This document shows, piece after piece, positions 55,740-64,000 of a stretch of DNA of 64,000 nucleotides. The stretch's first letter is position 1, and each line of letters begins with the position of its first letter. The DNA is taken from NCBI GenBank assembly GCA_949130485.1, contig OX422191.1, forward strand, positions 8,985,446-9,049,445, given 5' to 3'. Below the pieces are notes generated by a model. It worked only from the letters and a program-made list of their open reading frames with translations. It did no database searches and was not told where the DNA came from. A program made the position numbers and the translations under genes. Origin of the DNA: Agelas oroides. Lineage: Eukaryota > Porifera > Demospongiae > Agelasida > Agelasidae.

Positions 55740-56938
55740 ATGGATCATATGAAAGGTGTCATGAGGTGGGCCCAACTTCTAGATCATCTGCTCATCACTA
55801 GTCAGGATTTCAGATGTTTGCATGGTAGAAAATACTCATCTTGATCAGTGCAAAACTCACAACTTGCAGTTGGAACCCATCTCCACTACATCTATTTATG
55901 TCATTCACATGATGAGTGCTTCCAGCCAGGTCTTTTTCCACTTGTCACTGCTAATGTTTGTACATCATAAGGTTAGCCACCCCCATCTTTTTTGTTCTTC
56001 GATTTGCATTCAGTATGAAACTTGGAAGTACCACTCTTTCGCTTCTGCGTATTATACTTGACATAAACCGAGGAGCAAAACATAGGGGAGGCCTGGGAAT
56101 GAGGCTACATAAGTAGAGTGCATGAGTATTAAGAACTCTTTGATGAGTATTATTCATGACACATTCCAAGCATACCTTCCCAAATGAGATACTCATAATT
56201 ATAGCATGAAGAATTGTGATCTTGGCATTATTACTCAAGGCACATTTCCAAGAGTACCTTGTGAGTAATCCATGAGGTAACGGTAACTGAAATTACGTAC
56301 ACGCTATGTCATGCAATTATTGACTGACTTTAAGTCATTCTTATGTACCAACTCTAACAATCATAAAAGATTTTAGATATTATGAGGCAAAATAGAGGAA
56401 GTGAAAAGGCCAGATGTCCTGGTTTACATTCTCGGCAACTGCCGGCCTTTTCACTTTCCTCTATTTTCACCTCATAGCATCTAAATCTCCACATTTCCAG
56501 CATGAGGCAAGAATCTAAGCGTCTAGCACATGAACTGCATTTCAAAGTCATAGAAGGGTCTTCATGTGAGAGAAGATTGTAGTACTGGTCAAGACTGTCT
56601 AGCTAGTTGTGTGTGTTTTGTGTGCATCACATTGTTTGTAAGGTGCTTACTGTTGTGTTGAGAGAACTGACTGCATCACGTACACTGATGCATAAGTTAT
56701 GCACAATGATAACTCCACAGTAAGTGTTGTGTATGCCTGTGTTACATTGTGATTGTATTCTGGGCACAGTCCTGTTGTGTTTGACCACTGCAGTGTAACT
56801 CCACCTACTTTTGTGTTGGAAGCCATTGGCAACAAGGCTAGGGGTATCTATTAGCTTGAGCCACACTCACCTATTGTCATGGTCAAAATGAATACCTTGT
56901 CCCACAATTAAGGTTGTGTCTACTGTTGAGACTTCAAC
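55740..56938. other. Intergenic with hairpin remnants
   Basis: Around 56375-56470 two copies of a GAGGAAAGTGAAAAGGCC-like segment lie inverted to each other. No convincing exon was found; the region before 56939 may hold upstream exons of the death-domain gene that I cannot resolve. Confidence 0.35.
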
Positions 56939-57596
56939 ATGTCACTGATCACACAAGTGAGGAGGTTCATACTGGGAGAAGGTAACACAAGATATTGTGC
57001 CATGCTCTTCTACCTGAGGAAGGGAGTGCATCAGATAGATATTCACTTTGTGATTACCAAAAACCTGGAATCACATGTCATGGTATGTTAACAGGTTCAT
57101 TCAGATCACTGTGCTGCTCATATTCTTGATCACCGTCACTTGTTATTTATTTACAGGTAGTCCACAAGCAGTACACTGCCAGAGGTGCCACAAGTGGACC
57201 AGACATGCCAGTTGAGTTTGAATCAGATAGCATATCACTGGAGCTACGTAGTGAGGGAGTTATACTTGAAAATGGATGGAAAATTGTTTTACTGTTTCCC
57301 CCAGTGGTGAGGAAATTAATTGCTGGTCAGCACTTGAATTGTGGTTAGCAATGCTTGTTCTTATGCAGATTTCTAAAGCAGAGGTTGACAATTTCAGGCC
57401 TGGACGGCGAATACCATCCTTTCAGCTAAAAGCAGAGTGGACTAAGCAGAGCAAGCCATCACAACTCATCCATCGAGTGATCCTCAATGGTGCCAAGGGA
57501 CCCTACAACTACTTCTTCATTGAACTTGACTCCACCCAACCAAGTATACCCAGAGGAGGTCTGACAGGCATGATCATGTGCAAATGTTGTAGCTGA
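56939..57596 (+). CDS. UPA-like domain, three exons (N-terminal part of a death-domain protein?)
   Basis: Exons 56939-57082, 57157-57306 and 57369-57596 join in phase 0 (donors GTATGT and GTGAGG; acceptors TTACAG, TGCAG) to give 173 aa ending ...MCKCCS. The sequence is beta-rich and its layout (RYCAMLFYLRKGVHQIDIHF, FESDSISLEL...GWKI, IPSFQLKAEW, a strand with YNYFFIELDS) recalls the UPA domain that precedes death domains in UNC5, PIDD and ankyrins; this is a pattern judgement. An alternative donor GGAG|GTCTGA at 57558 leaves one base and fits the phase of the death-domain exon at 58488, giving ...PRGDLASKYPAG. So one gene could make a short UPA-only form or a UPA-death-domain form. The initiator ATG 56939 follows an in-frame stop. 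Confidence 0.65.
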
Positions 57597-58487
57597 TCAG
57601 AGAAAGCTTGCTGGTAGGTCTAATAGAAACTGAGCCCTATGCAAAGCTAAATGGAGAGCAGTTTTCATATTTTGCTCAGGGATATAAATGATCGTGCTTA
57701 CATTTCTGAGCCAATTACGCTCACTAAATGGTGTTTACCTGTCCTCCTGTTGGGGGTCATGCACAGTTCAGCTTGTTTAATTATAATTGTCAATATTCAG
57801 ATCTACTAGCGGCCTTTCTCTGATCAGTTCTGAAATTTAATATCTTGTATGGTTGATTAGGTGAACATATGGGAGGGATCCTTAATTCAAATATGTATGC
57901 ACCAAGCTTGAAAGCAAGTTTCTTACTGATTAGTCTTGACTGTGTGAACATCTGGAGTCTTGCACACTGGTAGAGCACTCAAACATTCATAAACGTGTCA
58001 TTTACATGATGAATGAGCCCAGGTGTTCACTGCTTTTAACCGCTGTTCTGCTTTCGTGTAGTATTGTGAACACAAATGAAGTGTAAAACATGAGAGGCCT
58101 GGGAGCAAGGCTAGAATGAGTATACCTACATAATATGAACAATGGTTAAGGTCAATACATACGTTGTTATGACATAATTGTGGTTGGCTGGTAACGAGGG
58201 GTGGGCATGCATTCAACTCTGCAAATAAAATACATCTCAATATGTATGAATAGATATTGTTAGTTTTGTTCTGGTAGTCCACCGACTGCTAGCAGCTGTC
58301 CATTTAGTGTGACAAGGGTGGAATGTTCAACTGGTAGGTCAGCAATCGGGCGCCATTTTTGGTAACTGGTGTATGGCATGAAGTTTGATTGTCATATGAC
58401 CATTTCTAACGTCCAGTTCAAGCATTGTTTTTGAATCTCTACCATGTGATGTAAACAAGTGAATCAGAGTATATGTTTCATTCACAG

Positions 58488-58832
58488 ATCTGGCCAGCAA
58501 GTACCCAGCTGGTTTGGACAGTGAACCAGAGCTCTCAGACCTCATGAATGAGGTAGCCGCTAAGGTCCCGAGCAGGTGGAGAGATGTGGGCCTACAGCTG
58601 GGGCTGGACCACGAAGTACTGGAGGGAATTGCCACCATCAGCCCAAGAGACATCAACCGCTGTTGCAGCAGTGTCTTCACACGGTGGAAGAATCAGAATT
58701 CAACAACTCATCCCTACACCTGGTCAACAATAGTGTTCGCTCTGCAAACTCAAGCAGTTGGGGAGAACAGACTGGCACACAAGATTAAGAGTAAACTGAG
58801 TAGGCACCCATTCACCACAGAGAGAGTTGGAG
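58488..58832 (+). CDS. Death-domain exon A
   Basis: Acceptor TTCATTCACAG, donor GAG|GTGAGT; 345 nt, entering and leaving in phase 1. Translation (D)LASKYPAGLDSEPELSDLMN continues to VPSRWRDVGLQLGLDHEVLE, a QNSTTHPYTW turn and a last helix LAHKIKSKL. W-R-D-V-G-L-Q-L-G-L is the classic helix 2-3 signature of death domains, which form helical signalling assemblies. Next to UPA-like exons this suggests a UNC5/PIDD/ankyrin-type arrangement. I found no confident downstream exon. Confidence 0.82.
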
Positions 58833-59004
58833 GTGAGTTGTTGGCACAAACCATTCATGCCATCTTGTTCTCAAGTACTTTAGTCATCACAGTCATAACT
58901 AGGTATACGTATGCGCATCATGTGCCTCACACAGAGCACATGGAACAATCGGACGAAATGGCGAAGTGTGGTCATTGGCATCATTCCAACCTGTTTATGC
59001 AAGC

Positions 59005-59220
59005 TCACCTTTGTTGTGTAGTCTCCCTACTACGATGCCGTGCTGTTCTCTGCCTATCCTGTTCACAGGCCGTCAGCGAGCGAAGTGAATCGCTTTGTTG
59101 CTGGCGTGCAAGTCTTTTCCTTTCACTGTCGTACTGTTGTCTTTCATCACTTAAACGTCTTCTGTACCTCTGGACGCGTTCTCTGACCTGGCGTCGTCGT
59201 CTTTCCTCTAAGTCTTCCAT
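59005..59220 (-). other. Arg-rich frame in an insertion, probably transposon-derived
   Basis: The minus strand reads MEDLEERRRRQVRERVQRYR followed by more Arg/Glu/Gln-rich helical sequence to about 59005. It lies in the segment unique to copy A (about 58900-59405), bounded by ATGTGCCTCAC at both ends. Such charged repeats occur at the N-termini of some Helitron- and transposase-type proteins; the family is not proven. Confidence 0.4.
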
Positions 59221-60214
59221 CGTATCGTGAGCTCAAGTGCACCAAGAGGGGCACGTGTCGGAGGGTACGTAAACTATACGTAAACTCGTAAACCCGTTAT
59301 GGACAGACATACATACATACAAGCACAACCTCAGACTAAGGCCCCATAAACGCCCGCCGCACCTGCACAATTATGTGCCTCACGCTAAGGCATTCGGCAA
59401 TTTTGTATGTTAACGAGCTAACCGCACCCCAAGATGCTCATAAGAGGTTAGTGCTGCAGGTTTACCTTGGCTTGAACACTTTAGAGTTCAGTACTATACG
59501 CAGGTAAAATGTTTGTTAGTAGGCTTTAGGAAAACAAAGTTCACTGCTACGGCTACAAGGCTTTACTAGAGTTTTGAGCTGCAAATTTTACCCTGAAGTA
59601 GAAAGCTTTAGAGTTAAGAGTTTTTTGGCTTTACCCCCAAGGGAGGAGCCAGGCATCAGATTTAATATCCTTCACCACTTCATATTCGCATGTTACCTGC
59701 ATATTATAGCCAGAAGCACAGTAGTGATCTCAATACAGTGGCAATATTTTTATGCGTGGGTATATCGAACGAGCATAAACATCTCTTCTGGTGCCGCTGT
59801 GAGGGGTGACGGTAGTGTAGCTGGTGAAGGGAGAGTTGTTGGTATACCAAAGTTTCATTCCTGGGGTAAGTGCACCATACCATTAACGAATATCCAGTCA
59901 GATTGGATGTCCAATGCTTCCTCTGGCCTGCGTATTATATTATTCACGTGAATCTTTTAATTTGCATTTTGTAATAACATTGTTGTATGATGCGTGGGCG
60001 GATCAAAGGCACCAACAGTACCATAATTTCCATACAAGAGAACACAGTGCTATATAAGTCCTAATTGGAAGTTATTGAACTGTAGGGAATTATTGAACTT
60101 CGAAAAAACCACAAGCCAAAATGACTTGTACAAGTCAATCAGCAAAAAACAAAACAAAACAGGAAACATAAATACAGATGAGGGCCGAGTTCAAACTCCG
60201 CTATAAAGAAGGCT

Positions 60215-60637
60215 TCAAATCGTCAGCTTCACCGTCTTTTGAACTTCGAGGACACGTACTTGCATACAACCCCAGCGTGTCAGAATCCCACTAGGCACAT
60301 GATCGGAAGACATGCACCCTTTTGTTTCGTTCCGCAGCCCAGGCATGGAATGTTCGCAGAGCACAGCTGCTACACTGCTTCGTATTCGCTGGTCTACCAC
60401 TCTCTTCCCAGCCTCACTGTAAGTCTCTTCTGTCACTGGAGAGGCAATTTGTGCCGTGTTTGCAGCGTTCTTCAGCGGCTGGCGATTCTTTTTGAGTGCC
60501 GGAAAGTTTTGGCTTCTTTCTAAGTTCTCCAGCTGTCCCGGGTCAATAGCAAGATTCCGAGGCTCAGCTTCGACAGTCGAATCTATCGCTGAATCGTGTT
60601 GGAGAGCGCTACCACTACAGCTAGAACGACTCAACAC
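60215..60637 (-). CDS. Hypothetical 140-aa open frame
   Basis: The frame opens at 60637 (MLSRSSCSGSALQHDS...) and contains no recognised domain; composition is hydrophilic with no signal or membrane segment. It lies between the two duplicated death-domain segments. It could be chance or the remains of an inserted exon. Confidence 0.2.
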   Translation of the reverse strand: MLSRSSCSGSALQHDSAIDSTVEAEPRNLAIDPGQLENLERSQNFPALKKNRQPLKNAANTAQIASPVTEETYSEAGKRVVDQRIRSSVAAVLCEHSMPGLRNETKGCMSSDHVPSGILTRWGCMQVRVLEVQKTVKLTI

Positions 60638-60716
60638 AATTCAAATTTAGATTAGCTGTACAACAAACCAGTTAATGCACCATTTATGCTCATATACTAC
60701 GGGAATTATTGCACGA

Positions 60717-60788
60717 GGGGAGTGGCCGAGATGCTAATACAGCACGAGGCGAAGCCGAGTGCTGTATTAGTGTCGAGGCCACTCCCCG
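60717..60788. repeat. 72-bp perfect-type hairpin
   Basis: GGGGAGTGGCC...GGCCACTCCCC outer arms and AATACAGCACGAGGC / GCCGAGTGCTGTATT inner arms. Similar GAGGCGAAGCCGAG palindromes are common short elements of invertebrate genomes. Confidence 0.8.
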
Positions 60789-61401
60789 ATGGTGTGGAAT
60801 TGTTGTGGTGTCATTCCCATCTAGTTTGGGTGGTTTTTGAGGGTTCCATCCCTACATGCGCCCTTATTTTATGAGCTACAAGTTATGGTTGATTAAGTAC
60901 CAAGGGGTAAGCCAAAATTTGGCGAAAAATCACTGATTGTTCACTGCTTTTAACCGCTGTTCTGCTTCCGTGTAGTATTGTGAACACAAATGAAGTGTAA
61001 AACATGAGAGGCCTGGGAGCAAGGCTAGAATGAGTATACCTACATAATATGAACAATGGTTAAGGTCAATACATACGTTGTTATGACATAATTGTGGTTG
61101 GCTGGTAACGAGGGGTGGGCATGCATTCAACTCTGCAAATAAAATACATCTCAATATGTATGAATAGATATTGTTAGTTTTGTTCTGGTAGTCCACCGAC
61201 TGCTAGCAGCTGTCCATTTAGTGTGACAAGGGTGGAATGTTCAACTGGTAGGTCAGCAATCGGGCGCCATTTTTGGTAACTGGTGTATGGCATGAAGTTT
61301 GATTGTCATATGACCATTTCTAACGTCCAGTTCAAGCATTGTTTTTGAATCTCTACCATGTGATGTAAACAAGTGAATCAGAGTATTTGTTTCATTCACA
61401 G

Positions 61402-61746
61402 ATCTGGCCAGCAAGTACCCAGCTGGTTTGGACAGTAAACCAGAGCTCTCAGACCTCATGAATGAGGTAGCCGCTATGATGCCGAGAAAGTGGAGAGATG
61501 TGGGCCTACAGCTGGGGCTGGACCACAGAGTACTGGAGGGAATTGCCACCATCAGCCCAGGAGATACCAACCACTGTTACATCAGTGTCTTCACACAGTG
61601 GAAGAATCAGAATTCAACAACTCATCCCTACACCTGGTCAACAATAGTGCTCGCTCTGCAAACTCAAGCAGTTGGGGAGAACAGACGGGCACACAAGATT
61701 AAGAGTGAACTGAGTTGGCAGCCATTCACCACAGAGGGAATTAGAG
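61402..61746 (+). CDS. Death-domain exon B
   Basis: Same length (345 nt) and phases as exon A, with intact acceptor TTCATTCACAG and donor GAG|GTAATT. Translation LASKYPAGLDSKPELSDLMN ... PRKWRDVGLQLGLDHRVLEG ... keeps the death-domain core. Substitutions concentrate on charged surface residues (EPEL to KPEL, HEVLE to HRVLE, SRW to RKW), and the frame is undamaged. It could be an alternative or second death-domain exon of the gene beginning at 56939, or part of a separate truncated gene. Confidence 0.78.
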
Positions 61747-61915
61747 GTAATTTGTTGGCACAAACCATTTATACCATCTCGTTTTCAAGTATTTCGGTCA
61801 TCACAGTCATAATTATGTATGTTAACGAGCACAACCGCACCCAAAGATGCTCGTAAGAGGTTAGAGCTGTAGGTTCATCTTGGCTTGAACACTTTAGAGT
61901 TCAGTGCTACGTAGG

Positions 61916-62176
61916 TGTGGCAGTCCCGTGTAGAAATCGAAGGTTATTCCGTTGCATATTTCGACCGCATTGCTGCGTTCAAAGCGCCGTATCGCTGAAC
62001 TTCCGTCATGGGCGGCGCTCATACGCGCTTTGTAGACTCATTAGATATTCATGCATCTACGAAGCACGTATGAGCCCCGCCCTTAACGGAAGTTCAGCGA
62101 TACAACGCTTTAAATGCAGCGATGCGGTCGAAATACGCGACGGAATAACCTTCAATTTCTACACGGGACTGCCACA
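61916..62176. mobile_element. TGTGGCAGTC long-TIR MITE, copy 2
   Basis: TGTGGCAGTCCCGTGTAGAA at the left, TTCTACACGGGACTGCCACA at the right; nearly the whole length folds. It interrupts copy B of the segmental duplication where copy A (about 59500) is continuous. Confidence 0.9.
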
Positions 62177-62330
62177 TGTAAAATCTTTGTTAGTAGGCTT
62201 TATCAAAACAAAGTTCACTGCTACTTAGCTATAAGGCTTTACTAGAGTTTTGGGCTGCAAATTTACCTGGAAGTAGAAGGCCTGTAGTTCAGAGTTTTGT
62301 GGCTTCCCAAGGGAGGAGCCAGACATTAGT

Positions 62331-63168
62331 TTATCAATCATGAATAGCAAAGCATGGCTTCACCTGCTTTATACTGGCACTTTCGGGGCGGATTATTAGC
62401 CTGAAGCACTCAAATACTGTACAGTAATAATGATTTTATATGTAGGCGTATTGAACATGTTATGGCATAAACATCTCTTCTGGTGGCGCTGTGAGGGGTG
62501 AGGTTGATGTAGCTGGTAAAGGAAGCTTGTTGGGAATTGGCCCACTTGGTGCCAGCCAAGCCTACCAGCTGCCATGTGCACAGCACCCTGCGGGTGACCC
62601 CACCCACTTCCCCTGTCCCGTCCTTTCTGCTCATGCAGAACTAGTGCCACTCCTTTCAGCTGTCTCAGCCTTCTCAGTTGGGAGGGTGTAGCTATAGAGT
62701 CTAAATAGTGCACACTCACGAAAACACACTGCTGGTTGCTGGACTCTTTCCCTTTGCCAACCGAGGGCTTACGGGCTCCTGGACAACCAGAGGTGCCTTA
62801 CTACTAAAGCTGAGTTACGAACTGGCTAAAATAGACTGAACAGATAGTATAAGTCTACTAAGCACACGCACCCGATAATTATCTATAAGGTAGATCTATA
62901 TTGAACTTGAGCTCATAATGTAACTTGGCACTGTGTGTGTGTAAAAATTATCATACACACAGGGGTTGTCCAAATAGTAATTTCAAGGCTAAAGGCAAGA
63001 CTTGTGGCTAAATAACTCAGCACTAGCATGGATCTACTATGTATGTACAACACTTAGTTGTTACACAGACATGCATGGGGTAATTGAGCAAACCATCTGT
63101 TACTGACATCAATATGGGGTATATCTCATCTAAAACCTCTAGTTTTGACTAACAGAAGGTAATTACAG
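62331..63168. other. Intergenic, possible remnants of a duplicated 3' exon
   Basis: About 62465-62560 resembles 59780-59870 (CATCTCTTCTGGTG, GCTGTGAGGGGTGA), extending the segmental duplication. A short plus-strand frame here has no recognised domain. Nothing else seen. Confidence 0.35.
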
Positions 63169-63752
63169 TAGCCTCGTTCCCAGGCCTTCCCGGCTCCAGT
63201 TTTTGATCACTTGCAGTATGCAAAAACGGAGGGAGAAGGCCTGGTGAATCTTACCACGTGATCCGCGTCACAGGCGTCACATGTCGTCACACTTATATGT
63301 ATAGCCATACTAGGGAGAAGACCGATCTTGGGTTCTGTACTAGCTATGAAGACGAGACAAGCGCTGACAGAGAACAACATCAAGCGTAAAAAAACATATC
63401 CGAGCTAGAAGGAATAGCTCCGAAGGGTTGCTGAACGACATGCGTGAAATATCTGCAGTGGCAAAATTAGCTAACGTAGAGAAAAAGCAGCCGCTTTTGG
63501 ATTTGCAACGCTTGCAGCGGAACCGTCCTTCAGCGGTTCTGCTTCAGACTCGGCTCTAGAGGTAGGACTTGTCTTTTGGCTGGAACTTGTCTTGTTTCTC
63601 TAGCTTCTCTGTAGCTTCATGTCTAGAACGTGTGACGTCATGTGTGCCGCGGATCACGTGGTAAGATTCACCAGGCCTTCTCCCTCCGTTTTTGCATACT
63701 GCACTGCAAGCAATCAAAAACTGGAGCCGGGGAAGGCCTGGGAACGAGGCTA
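63169..63752. mobile_element. TAGCCTCG element, 584 bp, well preserved
   Basis: TAGCCTCGTTCCCAGGCC and GGCCTGGGAACGAGGCTA termini with long subterminal pairing (GGTGAATCTTACCACGTGAT with its complement). AATTACAG flanks both sides (8-9 bp). Confidence 0.9.
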
Positions 63753-64000
63753 AATTACAGTGCATGAACTCTTTTAACAAACAATATTCATGGATCTAAC
63801 AATGTGATCCCACTTAGATTATTAAATTTTAAGGTGGCAGGGGAGTCTTTCAGCGGAGGTTAACGAAAACATAAACTTGGGTTACAGTCAGGACCAGGGT
63901 TACTCCTAGTTTCAGGGTTAGGGTTTGCTTTAGGGCAATCTTGCTTTGCCTAATTTTAAAAAGGGTTTTAGTGGCTCATTAATATATTCATGAACCCAAA
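63753..64000. other. Window end, no gene seen
   Basis: About 250 bp without recognisable features. Confidence 0.4.

Larger units (their letters stand above)
58014..59960 (+). repeat. Segmental duplication, copy A
   Basis: From GTTCACTGCTTTTAACCGCT onward this matches 60943 to about 62330, including the death-domain exon, flanking introns and the run AACACTTTAGAGTTCAGT. Copy A has about 500 bp of extra sequence (about 58900-59405) that copy B lacks. Confidence 0.9.
60943..62330 (+). repeat. Segmental duplication, copy B
   Basis: Counterpart of 58014-59960, with no sign of the Arg-rich insertion but with a MITE at 61916-62176 that copy A lacks. Confidence 0.9.

Noticed and set aside
58339-58680. 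Minus-strand frame opposite the death-domain exon (and its copy at 61253-61570)
   Set aside because: Mirror of the coding exon; the plus strand has splice sites and a recognised domain.

Overview
The window is eukaryotic and most likely from a sponge (probably a demosponge). The evidence is: spliced genes with GT-AG introns as short as about 60 bp next to large intronless genes, animal gene families (RSU1, a caveolin-like protein, a death-domain protein, an NNMT/PNMT-type methyltransferase), a paralogous family of beta-helix ectodomain proteins with a multi-helix membrane domain of the kind I associate with sponges, and very dense short inverted-repeat (MITE-like) elements. The assignment rests on recognising families by eye; no search was run.

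Layout. 0-0.6 kb: last exon of a divergent PNPO-like flavoprotein (+). 3.0-6.8 kb: a 1258-aa beta-helix/multi-TM protein (-). 7-13 kb: transposon-rich, with a broken Mutator-like transposase. 12.9-15.5 kb: a decayed copy of the first block (PNPO 3' fragment plus truncated TM-domain pseudogene). 18.2-19.0 kb: intronless methyltransferase (+). 20.9-24.4 kb: second intact beta-helix/multi-TM gene (-). 25.1-35.9 kb: YME1L-type mitochondrial i-AAA protease (-), catalytic exons clean, N-terminal exons doubtful. 36.7-38.2 kb: RSU1 (+), head-to-head with YME1L, leucine-rich core lost in a 200-N gap. 40.5-42.0 kb: intronless papain-like peptidase with a C-terminal cystatin-like domain and membrane anchor (-). 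43.4-44.9 kb: two-exon caveolin-like gene (+). 45.6-54.1 kb: seven-exon L-gulonolactone oxidase-like gene (+). 56.9-61.7 kb: UPA-like exons followed by two duplicated death-domain exons (+). The rest is mainly repeats.

The genes do not form one pathway; this is an ordinary animal gene neighbourhood. The most interesting features are unusual protein architectures (peptidase plus cystatin plus TM; beta-helix plus multi-TM), duplicated splice-acceptor segments in two genes, duplicated frame-neutral death-domain exons, and mobile-element insertions whose target duplications can be read directly, in several cases against an empty site in the same window.
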